From Emiliania huxleyi CCMP1516 (taxonomy: Eukaryota > Haptophyta > Isochrysidales > Noelaerhabdaceae): 64,000 nucleotides of DNA. The notes below the pieces were generated by a model. The model searched no databases. It was not told where the DNA came from and was given only the letters and a program-made list of their open reading frames with translations. Location: NCBI RefSeq assembly GCF_000372725.1, contig NW_005200250.1:835721-899720 (forward strand), in the 5' to 3' direction. The position numbers were made by a program, and so were the translations under genes. This document shows, piece by piece, positions 1 through 10,084 of this stretch. How positions within the stretch are numbered: position 1 is the first letter of the stretch; every line of letters begins with the position of its first letter.

Positions 1-2239
1 CCGCTGACGCTGATACGCTCGAAGGCGGCGACGTGCAGATCTCCGCTGCATCAGGCGCCCGTCTGTCGATAGTCGCCCAGAGATGCCCTAACTTACTGCC
101 TCTGGTTTGCATGTGCCTGCTGCCCGAGCACCTGCCGCACCAGCGGGCGCTCTGCCCGCTCCACTCCTTCTATGCGACCAAGAGGCTGGTCGCGGCGCCC
201 GTCGATGGCAACGAGGCGGCGTTGCCCGAATTGCTACTGCCTCATCTGCGACGCGTGTGTCCGAGTGCGGCCATTGGCGGGGCGGCGATCCAGCGAATTG
301 CAACGCGCACGGCGACAGCGCATTCTGGCGCCAGAAGCGCGTCACCGCCAAGCGACAGCGCACGCGGGCAGCGCAGGTGACGCAGGCACGCCTCCCGTGC
401 AGCACGCCGGGCTGCTCCCGCGAGGCGTACCATGATGGCCTCTGCTCGACCGAGAGGGCGGCCGGGCGCACGCGCTCCGTCGGCTGCGGCCTCTCGCTCT
501 CCTTAGCACTCGCCACAGCAATGGCCGCTCCCGCCCGCCTCTCTCGCCCGTGTTTGATGGCGACGTCGTGCCTCTCGGCTTGCCCCCTTGCCCCAACCTA
601 GCACGACCTTTTTTGTGAGTCGTTGTGTGTGTTCACCCTTGGGTTTCTTGCCGTCGTCCCAGCTGTGTGCTGGGGCGGGTCCCCAAGGGTGAATTGTGTG
701 TGTAAATGTGTTGTGAGACAAGGTCCAGGAGCACCTTTGAAACTTCGTACTGTGGTGGGATGTGTGTATGCGGCGACTGACGACGGCAAAAATGCAGCCC
801 CGCCCCTGGCCTCTGTTAATTTTTACCTCCAGCTTTGGGTGCACACGGGACTTTACGTGAGCGCGCCAACAGATAAGACGAGTTAGGGGGGGGAGGAGCG
901 CCGGCCGCCTTGGATTCTCACGCGGAGCGGCTTGAGACCTCTTTGAGAAATTATTACTGCCGGATAACGGCTCTTAAATGCAAACGCAATCAATGTGATT
1001 GGTGTGCCATGCAAGACAACTGTCGGCTGCTTCGTCGGACCCCACGTCCCCACACCCCCATGGAGGACAGTGAGTGAGTGAGTGCACACCACACACACAC
1101 GTATCATCACGACCACGGCGCTAGTGGCAGCTCCTCGGCCCGACGTTGTCGACACAGCCGCGTCCAGATCGACCCGCGCCGCCGCGGTGCGCGGAGGCTG
1201 CTAACTTTAAAAATCCGTCTTATCCTTTCGCCTGCGGAAACGGCCAGCTTTCCCTAGATGTCCCCAGCCGGAAGCTCCGACGATGTTAACCTCTAGTGGG
1301 GGTCGGACCTGCGCATCTTCGCTATGCCAGAGCTTAGAGGGGGTCCGGAGGCTGCGCTCCAGCTACTGCGGACGCGCTCCGCGCGCGTCACAAGCCTCCG
1401 CCGGGGAAACGCGCCGCGCCGACCAATGGCTGGACAGCCGCGGACGAGCTCGAGCTCATCATGCGACGCTGGCGCGCACTACTGGTCGGCGGCAAGATGG
1501 GCGAGATCACTGTTGGAAAACGCAAAGCCGACGCGTGCAAAAAGCACTCCCAACGACTCAACAAGTACCTGCACGAGAACATCCCGTCTCGAGTCGTCGA
1601 GGACAACTGGAATGTCACCGCCGCACAGCTCAGTCCCGACCCCGTGCGTGTTGCAGTGATGGATTGCACTGACCCCGACTGGACAAAAAATTCTTTTTCC
1701 TTGGCGGCAACGCGATGGCGGCAAGGCCTCTCTGCGCGCCCGCCCTCGCCACGCCGAAGACCAACCGACGTCGGACCGCGGTGAGACCACGCCGCCCCCC
1801 GCGCCCGCCCGCGCCCGCAGCGTGAACACATACGCGCGTCCCTCACCGCACGGAAACATACGCGCCAGCCGCGCAGCAGCCTCACATGCAGCGCCGACCG
1901 CATGCTCGCGCCCTGGGCCGCCGACGACCCGGTCGGGCGGGCTGCGCGGCCGCCGTACACCATCAGGCAGGCGCGCGACCACTCGCAGCGCGCCGCAGCC
2001 CACCGCGCAGCCCTGCCAGCCAAGCCTGCGCCTCAAAGCTGCACAAACAGGCGCACAACAGAGCACAGCGCACAGCACAGGGGCTGCGCTCTCCCCCCCC
2101 CGCTGAGGCACCAATTCCGGTCGGCCCTTTTCTGCGGGATGAAGTGAACGTTGAAATAGTGCATCTGTTTAGTACTCGACCGTTGCTGACAGTAGTTGGG
2201 TTCGTTTGCAACCGTTTTTGGTTGCTGCAGCGATGACAA
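1..2239. other. No firm gene; GC-rich flank
   Basis: I see no reading frame here that resembles a known protein. There are short Cys/His-containing frames near 170-430 and a frame at 1461-1784 with natural-looking composition, but neither shows a recognisable domain. The stretch lies directly upstream of a reverse-transcriptase fragment, so part of it may be degraded LINE sequence. That is inference only. Confidence 0.4.
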
Positions 2240-2925
2240 TTGCTGTCAATGCCAGTACCAACCCACCATCTCTGCTGTGCAATTGGATACGGCAGAGGTA
2301 CGCGCTACGCCGTTGCGTGTTGGGCTCATAAATTTTGTTGGGCTGGCCTCGAGGCCAGCAGGGTGAGCAAATTATGCCAGGGGTTCGAGTTCACTGCGGC
2401 AGGGGAGAGCGTGCCGCAGTTAGTATACGCAGACGACTGCCTGCTGTTGAGTAACGATATAGCCACGATGCAGCTCGCGCTCGAGTGCGCCTGGCTGGTC
2501 ACCAAAATATGCGGAAACAGCCTACAGGTGAAAAAGAAGAAGAAGTCTGCATGGTCCGCGACCTACTGGAAGGAGGGGACGGAAGTGGACGTGACGGGGT
2601 ACGAGATGAAGATGCCATGGAGGACCCGTCGCCAGACGACGCAGGGCAGAAGACGGTGAGGCGGAGCAGACGCGCAGGGTGAGACGAGGGAGGGAGCAGG
2701 ACTTTGCGGAGATCAGCAGGAGGATGTACGAAGAGATTAGGAGCAGCAGGGACCCGAGGGACCATGTGGAAGACGGCTAGTGCTAGTCCCCCATCGGGAG
2801 GACGACCCCGGCTAGTCGCCGACCACACCCACAAAGAACCCTGCACAAAGATCGCAAGGGCGGGGGCCTGTTCCTTTTTACCCATCTCACAGTAGAGAGG
2901 TGTCCGTTTTTATTTATTTATTTAG
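2240..2925 (+). mobile_element. Non-LTR retrotransposon (LINE) fragment with reverse-transcriptase core
   Basis: A 139-residue frame (2240-2659) contains VPQLVYADDCLLLSND, the YADD catalytic box of reverse transcriptase with the usual hydrophobic flanks. It is followed by a stretch compatible with the next RT block. There are no LTRs and only this part of the polymerase is visible, so it is a truncated copy. Downstream, 2885-2925 carries a segment ending in repeated ttta units that recurs in reverse orientation at 14787-14830. I read this as the 3' end of the same LINE family, which is an inference. The clade cannot be assigned from so short a piece. Confidence 0.5.
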
Positions 2926-3230
2926 CAGCCGCTGCCATAGTGTCAAGTGTGACACGCACGGGTGTCGGTGGTAGCGAGTGAGCCGCGCGCGCGCGCGCGC
3001 GCGGCGCGGCGCGGCTCGGTGGGAGTCGTGATGTGTCGCACAAGGGATTCGATCAACGCCCGTCGGAACACTCACAAACATCGAAATTGTTATCGTGGGT
3101 GGCGTAATTGACGTGTAAGTCTGTGCTGGCGCGCTAATGGCGCGTTTGATATTGGGATGGTGTGAACTCGCGCCATGGCTCGTCCATCATCGAGAGGTCT
3201 GCCCCTCGCTGGGTGTCACTCTAGCCTCTC
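2926..3230. repeat. Intergenic, with (GC)n tract
   Basis: A run of alternating G and C lies at about 2986-3012 and is followed by gcggc-type repeats. This purine-pyrimidine alternation could adopt Z-DNA. I see no gene. Confidence 0.5.
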
Positions 3231-4091
3231 CTAGCTAAACATCCTAGCCGCCACCGCCTTCTCGGCCTTCTTCGCCTCGGCCTCGCGCCGGCCGCACTCC
3301 GCAAAGGCGTCGCGCACCGCGCGGTCCTTTGGGTCCGCGGTGGCCGCCGCGCGCAGGTCGGCCTTGGCGGCAGCAAAGTCGCCCCCGTGCATGCGCGCGG
3401 TCCCGCGGCGGTAGAGCGCCTTGACGGAGGCGGGCTCGACGGCGAGCGCCTTGCCCGCCGCCGCCTCCGCGAGCGCCCACTCCTTGAGCTTTAGCGCTGC
3501 GGCGGCGGCATTGAGCTGGCACGAGAGCAGCAGCGCGCGCGCCGGCTCTGCCGACTCGCCCTCCACGTACGACGCCGCGTCGACGTACAGCTCGTACGCC
3601 TCGTCGTTGCTCCCCGCCTTGAGCGCGGCGGTGCCCTTCTCCTTGAGCTCCGCCGCGGTCGCCTGCTTGCCCGCCTCGTCGAGCTCCCACTTCTGCTTGC
3701 GCTCCTCCTTCCAGCCAAAGAGCTCAACCTCAAACTTCAGCGTCGCCCCGGCGGGGATCTTTGGCGGGTGCCCGCTCTCGCCGTACGCGTAGTCGTGCCT
3801 GCATGTCAGCGTGCAGACCTCGCCCTTCTTCATCGTGCAGATGCCCTGGTCCCAGCCCTTGATGACCTGCCCGACGCCAACCTTAAACTCAAAGAAGCCG
3901 GGCCGGTCGCGGGACGAGTCGAACTTGGAGCCGTCGAGCAGCGTGCCGACATAGTGGACCTTGACCTTTGAGCCGACCGGCGGAGAGCCGGACGAGGCAT
4001 CGCCCTCGGTGACCAGCTCCTTGAAGAGGCCACCGTCCTGGTCATGAGAGATGTCGACGCCGGGCGCGTCCTCGAGCGGGGCCAAGGCCAT
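3231..4091 (-). CDS. FKBP-type peptidyl-prolyl isomerase with C-terminal TPRs
   Basis: A 286-residue single-exon protein. Residues about 40-127 form one FK506-binding domain: VKVHYVGTLLDGSKFDSS starts it, GQVIKGWDQGI supplies the Val-Ile and Trp of the binding pocket, YAYGESGHPPKIPAGA is the Tyr-containing loop, and LKFEVELFGW closes it. Residues about 140-275 form three TPR-like helix pairs (KEKGTAALKAG, AALKLKEWALAEAAAGKAL, VKALYRRGTARMHGGDFAAA). Family members (FKBP52, plant ROF1) catalyse prolyl cis-trans isomerisation and dock on Hsp90 through the TPRs. This copy has one FKBP domain instead of the two or three in ROF1/FKBP52. There is no signal peptide, so it is probably cytosolic or nuclear. 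The start is the first Met of the frame. The 5' flank carries an interspersed repeat. Confidence 0.93.
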   Translation of the reverse strand: MALAPLEDAPGVDISHDQDGGLFKELVTEGDASSGSPPVGSKVKVHYVGTLLDGSKFDSSRDRPGFFEFKVGVGQVIKGWDQGICTMKKGEVCTLTCRHDYAYGESGHPPKIPAGATLKFEVELFGWKEERKQKWELDEAGKQATAAELKEKGTAALKAGSNDEAYELYVDAASYVEGESAEPARALLLSCQLNAAAAALKLKEWALAEAAAGKALAVEPASVKALYRRGTARMHGGDFAAAKADLRAAATADPKDRAVRDAFAECGRREAEAKKAEKAVAARMFS

Positions 4092-4225
4092 GCTACTCGT
4101 ATGAGGCGGCGAGGTGGTGCCACTAGTGGTGCCACTAAGGCCTCGTCGCCAGCGCTCTGGAGCAGTCGAGAAGCGGAATAAAGAAAGTTTTCTGGGCTGT
4201 ATTGTAAGAATTCTTTAGCGGGAGA

Positions 4226-4385
4226 AATACGAGAGTGGGACGACCGCGAGGTAGCAATAAAGGTGGAGAATAGGTGGGGCACTGCAAAGAGAGATAAGAG
4301 ACGACGCCCAAGGGTGGGCGACGGCTAGCACCACACTCCTCTCCTTAAAATCCCTGTGTGGTGGCGGCGCCGCGGCCAGAAGGGA
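4226..4385 (+). repeat. Interspersed repeat family A, copy 1
   Basis: The core includes caagggtgggcgacggctag followed by cctctccttaaaatccc and tgtggtggcggcg. The same blocks, in the same order, recur at 48220-48430 (same orientation) and, reversed, at 49960-50045 and 52590-52800. Copies 48220 and 52590 share the longest flanks. The short, dispersed, non-coding copies fit a SINE-like family, but no pol III promoter boxes were recognised. Confidence 0.6.
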
Positions 4386-4527
4386 CGTCGGTGGCAGAAA
4401 GGCACAGCCGAGACGGCGGCCGAGCACCCAGCGGCCATCGCACGCGAAGACAAGTCATTACAGAGACCTTGATTGCGAAGAAAATTCCACACCACGTACG
4501 AGAACTAGACGTACGAAACGGAATCAG

Positions 4528-7500
4528 CTACGGGCCGCTGGCGCCGCCTCCTTCGCCCCGCGGCCTCCCCCGCCCACCCCGCCCACCCCGCCCACCCCGC
4601 CCACCCTGCCCACCCCGCCCACCCTGCCCACCCCGCCCACCCCGCCCGCCGCGCCCGCCGCGCCCGCCGCGCCCATCGACCACCGCCGCGCCACTAGCGG
4701 GCAGTGGGTGTGGCACAGCGCGAGTGGGTGGCTGGTGGACAAACGTCATCTGCGCCGCCACCAGCCGCCCAATTGCGGCGATGGGCAGCGCCGGCTGGCG
4801 GCAGGCCGGGCAGTTGGTGTCGCGCTCCAGCACGCGCGGCACACATGTCTCGCAATACAGCGCGTGGCCGCACGCGAAGCGGACCGAGCGCGGCGCGTCC
4901 CAGCAGAGGTCACACAGGCGCTCCTCGGCCCCAGCCGTCTCCTCCACCTCCCCCGCCGCTTCGACTAGCGCCTCCAGCCGCGGCAATGCCTCTGCGAGCG
5001 GCATCCGCTTCTTCTTCCGCTCGTATGCCAGCCCGACCACGAGCCGCGTCAGCTCCTCGGCCTGCGCCGCCGACCAGCCCGCGTCGGCCGCCGCGATGCC
5101 CTCCGCCGTGTCGGGCTCCTCCAACTCATCCTCGCACGCGTTGAGCAAGCCGACGGCGCCGCGGCCGGTCAGGCTGACGAGCAGCGTGATGCCGAGTGCG
5201 AAGCCGTCAGTGAGCTGCGAAGCCTGGTTGTCCAGCGATATGATCGGGTCCATGTAGCCGGGCTTCCCAAAGATACGCTGCGTCGACAGGTGCGAGACCT
5301 GTCCATTGCTGCCGGCCGTCGCCTCTGCCGCGCGCGCGAGGCCCACGTCGGCGAGGTATCCGTTGCCGCGCTCGTCTAGCATGATGTTGCCCGCCGAGAC
5401 GTCGCGATGAAGGATCATCGGAGAGAGCGTGTGCAGGTAGTGCAGCGCTCTCGCCGCGTCGCGCAGCACGCGGAGCCGTGCGGCGGAGGAGAGCGGCGGA
5501 GGCGGCGTCTCGAAGCCGAGCATGCGGAGCCGCTGCAGCGCGGCTGGAGCGCGGTAGAGGCGGTCCTCGAGACTGCCGCCGCGGCAGAGGGGGTAGACGA
5601 GGCACGCTCTCGCCGGTGCCAAGCAGACGCCGAGCAGAGGAAGCAGGGACGGGTGGCACGCCGCGCTGAGCGTGCGCACCTCGCTCTGCAGCTCGGCAAG
5701 GCCTTGGGCGCCGACACCGACCAGCGCCGTCTTGACCGCGAACCCGCAAGCAACGCGCGGGAGCGACGGCAGCGCGTCGGCGCGGTAGACGCGCCCAAAG
5801 CCGCCCTCGCCCACCTTGCAAACCTCGGCAAAACCGTCGGTCGACGCGATGAGCTCGTCGAGAGGGACGGCGGCGGGCGGCGCGGCGGCGGCGGCGAGGG
5901 CGGCGACACTCGCCGCCGCCTCCACTGCCTCCACTGCCGCCGCCGCCGCCTCTGCTGCCGCCGCCTCCGCTGCCGCCTCCGCTGCCGCCGCCTCCGCTGC
6001 CGCCTCCGCTGCCGCCGCCTCTTGAGCCTCCACCGCCGCCACTGCCGCCACTGCCGCCTCTACAGCCGCCGCTTCCGCCGCCGCCTCCGCCGCCGCTGCT
6101 GCCTCCGCTGCTGCCTCCGCTGCCGCCCTCTCCCTCGCCTCTTCCCTCTCCCTTACCGCCTCCTCCCTTAACCGCGATGCCGCCTCCGCCTCCTCCGCCG
6201 CCCGCGCCGCCGCAGCCTCTGCTACCACCCGATCCTCTTCCTCCGCCACTCTCGCCTCCTCAGCCGCCCGCGCCTCCTCCGCCGCCCGCGCCTCCTCCGC
6301 CTGCTCCGCTGCCCGCTCCACCGCCCGCGCTGCCGCCGCTGCCTGCCTCGCCGCCTTCTCCTCCTTCTGCCGCTGCCGCTTCAGCGCCCTGGCCTCGCGG
6401 GTCTTTTGCTCCGCGACGAGCAACAGCAGCTCGACCACCCGCTGGTGGCCTTGGGTGGCGGCGTCCGTCAGTGCGGTGCCGCCGCCGCTGTTCTGCAGGT
6501 TGATCTCCGCGCCGCGCCGTATCAGCAGCTCGACCACCCGCTCGTGGCCGTAGTTGGCAGCGCACATCAGCGCGGTCCAGCCGTCGCTCTCCTGCATGTT
6601 GACCTCAGCGCCGTGCTGCAGCAGCAAGTCGACCACCCGCTCGTGGCCGTAGCTGGCGGCGGTCATCAGCAGCGTGAGGCCGCTCGCCTTGCCTCTCTTG
6701 TACGTCGCGTCGGCCCGCCCGCCGCCCTCGAGCCACGCCAGCACCGCCTCCTCCTCGCCTCGCTCAACCGCTGCCACGACCGCATCGGGGGCCGCGACAC
6801 CGCTCGACGCCCGCCCCGCCGCCACCGCTGGAGATAGCGTCTCCGCGACTCTCGATCCAGCCGAGGAAGCGCCGCCGGGGGAAGCGCCGCCTGTGCCTCC
6901 GCCGCCGGCTGCCGCCGCAGTGGGCCGTCCCGCCACGACCGACTCCTGGACGTGCTGCCGGAACGCCTCGACGCACTCGGCGTGGCCCTCCTCCTTGGCC
7001 AGCTGCAGCGCCGTGCTCCCGTCAACAGTGCGTGACGCCGTGTCAGCGCCCGCCCGCAGCAAGCGCCGCACGACGGATGGGTGGTTGAAGAGGGCGGCGA
7101 TCATGAGCGCGGTGCAGTCGATGCTGTCCTGCAGGTTGACCTCCGCGCCGTGCCGAATCAGCAACTCGACCACCCGCTCGTGGCCATCCTGGGCGGCAGT
7201 CATCAGCGCGGTGCAGCCTTTGCTGTCCTGCAGGTTGAGCTGCGCGCCTTGCCGAGTCAGCAGCTCGACCAGCCGCTCGTAGCCTTTGCCGGCGGCGAGA
7301 ATCAGCGCGGTGTAGCCGTTACGGTCCTGCAGGTTGATCTCCGCGCCGCGCTGCAGCAGCAAGTCGACCACCCGCTCGTGGCCTTGGCTGGCGGCCCACA
7401 TCAGCGCGGCGCCACCGACGCTGTCCTGCAGGTTGAGCTCCGCGCCGTGCCGAATCAGCAGCTCGACCACCCGCTCGTGGCCTTCGCGGGCGGTGCACAT

Positions 7501-9345
7501 CAGCAGCGTGAGGCCGCTCACGCCGCCTCTCTTGTACGTCGCGTCGACCCGCCCGCCGCTGTCGAGCCACGCCAGCACCGCCTTCTCCTCGCCACGCTCC
7601 GTTGCTGCCACGACCTCGTCGGAGACTGCCAAGACACCGCTCGACGCCCGCCCCGCCGCCACCGCTGGAGATAGCGTCTCCGCGACTCTCGATCCAGCCG
7701 AGGAAGCGCCGCCGGGGGAAGCGCCGCCGGGGGAAGCGCCGCCTGCGCCTTCGCCACCGGCTGCCGTCGCCGTGGGCCGTCCCGCCAGCACCTCCTGGAC
7801 GTGCTTCTTGAAGGCCTCGACGCACTTGGCGTGGCCCTCCTCCTTGGCCAGCTGCAGCGCCGTCTTGCCGTTCTCAGCGCGCGCCGCCGTGTCTGCGCCC
7901 GCCCGCAGCAAGCGCCGCACGACGGCGGGGTGGTCGAAGAGGGCGGCCCACATCAGCGCAGTGAAACCGTCGCTGTCTTGCAGGTTGACTTCAGCGCCGC
8001 GCCGCAGCAGCAGCTCGACCATCCGCTCGTGGCCTCCGACAGCGGCATACATCAGCGCGGTCCAGCCGTCGCTCTCCTGCATGTTGACCTCAGCGCCGTG
8101 CTGCAGCAGCAAGTCGACCACCCGCTCGCGCCCTTCCTGGGCGGCAGCCATCAGCACAGTCAAGCCGTCGCTGCTGTGCAGGTTGATCTCAGCGCCGCGC
8201 CGTATCAGCAAGTCGACCACCCTCTCGTGGCCTTGGCCGGCGGCGAACATCAGCGCGGTGAGGCCGTTGCTGTCCTGCAAGTTGACGTCAGCCCCACGCT
8301 GCAGCAGCAGCTCGACCACCCGCTCGTGGCCGTTGAAGGCGGCGCCCATCAGCAGCGTGACGCCGCTCACGCCGCCTCTCTCGTACGTCGCGTCGGCCCG
8401 CCCGCCGCCCTCGAGCCACGCCAGCACCGCCTTCTCCTCGCCACGCTCCGTTGCTGCCACGACCTCGTCGGAGACTGCCAAGACACCGCTCGACGCCCGC
8501 CCCGCCGCCACCGCTGGAGATAGCGTCTCCGCGACTCTCGATCCAGCCGAGGAAGCGCCGCCGGGGGAAGCGCCGCCGGGGGAAGCGCCGCCTGCGCCTT
8601 CGCCACCGGCTGCCGTCGCCGTGGGCCGTCCCGCCAGCACCTCCTGGACGTGCTGCCGGAACGCCTCGACGCACTCGGCGTGGCCCAGCTGCTTGGCTAG
8701 CTGCAGCGCTGTCTTGCCGTCCTCAGCGCGCGCCGCCGTGTCTGCGCCCGCCCGCAGCAAGCGCCGCACGACGGCGGGATAGCCGGACAGGGCGGCGTTC
8801 ATCAGCGCGGTGACGCCGTCGCTGCTCTGCAGGTTGACCTTCGCCCCGTGCCGCAGCAGCAGCTCGACCATCCGCTCGTTGCCGTTGGCGGCGGCGTACA
8901 TCAGCGCGACGTTGCCGTCGCTGTCCTGCAAGTTGACCTTCACCCCACGCCGGAGCAGCAGCTCGACCACCCGCTCGTGGCCGTAGCGGGCGGCGCCCAT
9001 CAGCAGCGTGAGGCCGCTCACGCCGCCTCTCTTGTACGTCGCGTTGACCCGCCCGCCGCCCTCGAGCCACGCCAGCACCGCCTCCTCCTCGCCTCGCTCA
9101 GCCGCTGCCACGACCGCATCGGGGGCTGCCACGACACCGCTCGACGCCCGCTCCGCCGCCGCCGGCGACAGATTACCGGGATGCACCCGCACGCTCTCGC
9201 CGCCGCCCTCGAGCGCCACCGCGTACCGCCCGCCCTCGAAGCTCCCCGCCACGCCCCGCCGCCCGTTCAGCTCGGGGCGGGAGGAGAGCCCGCCGAGCAC
9301 GACTCGCTGGCCGAGCAGCGGCGCTGGCTCGCCCGTGTGCACCAT
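4528..9345 (-). CDS. Ankyrin-repeat / Pelle-like kinase / RING protein
   Basis: A 1605-residue protein in one exon. Residues about 10-60 form a small beta-rich module (LNGRRGVAGSFEGGRYAV) that also occurs in two neighbouring genes. Residues about 70-930 hold four blocks of ankyrin repeats (GHERVVELLLRRGAEVNLQ type) separated by Gly/Ala/Ser linkers and a repeated header ending GVSGLTLLMGAA. An Ala/Glu coiled coil spans about 940-1150. A protein kinase domain spans about 1165-1440: GEGGFGRVYRA glycine loop, FAVKTAL lysine, ILHRDVSAGNIMLDE catalytic loop, YLADVGLARA in place of DFG, and GYMDP. A C3HC4 RING (CDLCWDAPRSVRFACGHALY ... CPACRQ) follows at about 1477-1520, then a Gly-Arg repeat tail. 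HRD-Asp and Asn are kept but the usual catalytic-loop Lys is Ser, so activity is uncertain. The likely role is a signalling ubiquitin ligase, by inference. Confidence 0.88.
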   Translation of the reverse strand: MVHTGEPAPLLGQRVVLGGLSSRPELNGRRGVAGSFEGGRYAVALEGGGESVRVHPGNLSPAAAERASSGVVAAPDAVVAAAERGEEEAVLAWLEGGGRVNATYKRGGVSGLTLLMGAARYGHERVVELLLRRGVKVNLQDSDGNVALMYAAANGNERMVELLLRHGAKVNLQSSDGVTALMNAALSGYPAVVRRLLRAGADTAARAEDGKTALQLAKQLGHAECVEAFRQHVQEVLAGRPTATAAGGEGAGGASPGGASPGGASSAGSRVAETLSPAVAAGRASSGVLAVSDEVVAATERGEEKAVLAWLEGGGRADATYERGGVSGVTLLMGAAFNGHERVVELLLQRGADVNLQDSNGLTALMFAAGQGHERVVDLLIRRGAEINLHSSDGLTVLMAAAQEGRERVVDLLLQHGAEVNMQESDGWTALMYAAVGGHERMVELLLRRGAEVNLQDSDGFTALMWAALFDHPAVVRRLLRAGADTAARAENGKTALQLAKEEGHAKCVEAFKKHVQEVLAGRPTATAAGGEGAGGASPGGASPGGASSAGSRVAETLSPAVAAGRASSGVLAVSDEVVAATERGEEKAVLAWLDSGGRVDATYKRGGVSGLTLLMCTAREGHERVVELLIRHGAELNLQDSVGGAALMWAASQGHERVVDLLLQRGAEINLQDRNGYTALILAAGKGYERLVELLTRQGAQLNLQDSKGCTALMTAAQDGHERVVELLIRHGAEVNLQDSIDCTALMIAALFNHPSVVRRLLRAGADTASRTVDGSTALQLAKEEGHAECVEAFRQHVQESVVAGRPTAAAAGGGGTGGASPGGASSAGSRVAETLSPAVAAGRASSGVAAPDAVVAAVERGEEEAVLAWLEGGGRADATYKRGKASGLTLLMTAASYGHERVVDLLLQHGAEVNMQESDGWTALMCAANYGHERVVELLIRRGAEINLQNSGGGTALTDAATQGHQRVVELLLLVAEQKTREARALKRQRQKEEKAARQAAAAARAVERAAEQAEEARAAEEARAAEEARVAEEEDRVVAEAAAARAAEEAEAASRLREEAVREREEARERAAAEAAAEAAAAAEAAAEAAAVEAAVAAVAAVEAQEAAAAEAAAEAAAAEAAAEAAAAEAAAAAVEAVEAAASVAALAAAAAPPAAVPLDELIASTDGFAEVCKVGEGGFGRVYRADALPSLPRVACGFAVKTALVGVGAQGLAELQSEVRTLSAACHPSLLPLLGVCLAPARACLVYPLCRGGSLEDRLYRAPAALQRLRMLGFETPPPPLSSAARLRVLRDAARALHYLHTLSPMILHRDVSAGNIMLDERGNGYLADVGLARAAEATAGSNGQVSHLSTQRIFGKPGYMDPIISLDNQASQLTDGFALGITLLVSLTGRGAVGLLNACEDELEEPDTAEGIAAADAGWSAAQAEELTRLVVGLAYERKKKRMPLAEALPRLEALVEAAGEVEETAGAEERLCDLCWDAPRSVRFACGHALYCETCVPRVLERDTNCPACRQPALPIAAIGRLVAAQMTFVHQPPTRAVPHPLPASGAAVVDGRGGRGGRGGRGGRGGQGGRGGQGGRGGRGGRGGRGRPRGEGGGASGP
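7518..8709. repeat. Near-identical internal coding duplication
   Basis: Bases about 7518-7860 and 8367-8709 are nearly identical over roughly 340 bp. They encode the linker and header between ankyrin blocks (AGRASSGVLAVSDEVVAATE and GGASPGGASPGGASSAGSRV). A third, more diverged unit lies at about 6670-7010. The high DNA identity points to recent unequal exchange or gene conversion inside the gene. Confidence 0.8.
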
Positions 9346-10084
9346 GGAGCGCGGGCCGATTTTCGATTTCTTTTGGTGCGCAACCGTCCGACCTAATTGA
9401 AAGAAAACAAAGCACGCGCCGCAGCGCGGCGCGCATACCCGATCACGATTGCGCTGCGCGGAAGGCAGCGATGTAGTCGTCTAGCGGTTCGCCGGGGAGT
9501 TGCTTGCTTGCGGAAGGACGACGAACGAGGAGGAGGTATCCGTTGAAGTGTCCGTTGAGGAGGCGTTCGGCGCAGTTGACATGCGATATGCCGATTCCAC
9601 CTCTCGCAGGTAGTTGTACCGGTCGTTAAGACTGCAGACGGCGCTTTTGTACCAGACTGCAGTCGGCATAATTGCGCCTGCCTGCAGCAGCCGGAGCAGA
9701 GTAGCGTGTCGGCCGCGCTGCCCTCGACTGCGGCGGTGCGCGGCGGGCTGCAGTGCCCGCGCTGCCCCCCTGCGGCGGCGGCAGGGCCTTCCTCGGCCTT
9801 CTCGGGAAAAAGATTTTTTCGCGCGATGTCTGTGGTTGTAAGCAGTCAGGCCCGAGAGCGATATGCCATGCGGGTGTCCGCGTTTGTTTTTGTTGACAAA
9901 ATAACTCGGGGGCACAGGACGCGGCAGAAACGGGGTACCCCAAAAGGCACGTGTTGTTTCATAACATCGAAGGCTAGCTAAAATAAATTTCGCTCCGGCC
10001 TTGCAGCGCCTCACAGAAAAAGAAAACGCGCCGCATTGAGGTCGAGCTCACAGCTCTCTCGTCGCGGAGAGGCCGCGAAGTCCC
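9346..10084. other. Intergenic with repeat family C piece
   Basis: No gene seen. The stretch aactcgggggcacaggacgc at about 9904 recurs at 24049, and ttcataacatcgaaggct at about 9957 recurs at 18699. A related aactcgggggc block sits at 18877. These look like parts of one dispersed repeat. The space separates two divergently transcribed genes, so promoters of both should lie here, but no motif could be assigned. Confidence 0.45.

Noticed and set aside
2375-2400. ggttcgagttc, a tRNA T-arm or pol III B-box look-alike
   Set aside because: No cloverleaf or A box can be built around it, and it lies within the reverse-transcriptase frame.
4358-5257. 299-residue + strand frame with Pro/Arg repeats
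   Set aside because: It is the antisense of the Gly/Arg tail and RING of the ankyrin-kinase-RING gene; composition is pure repeat.
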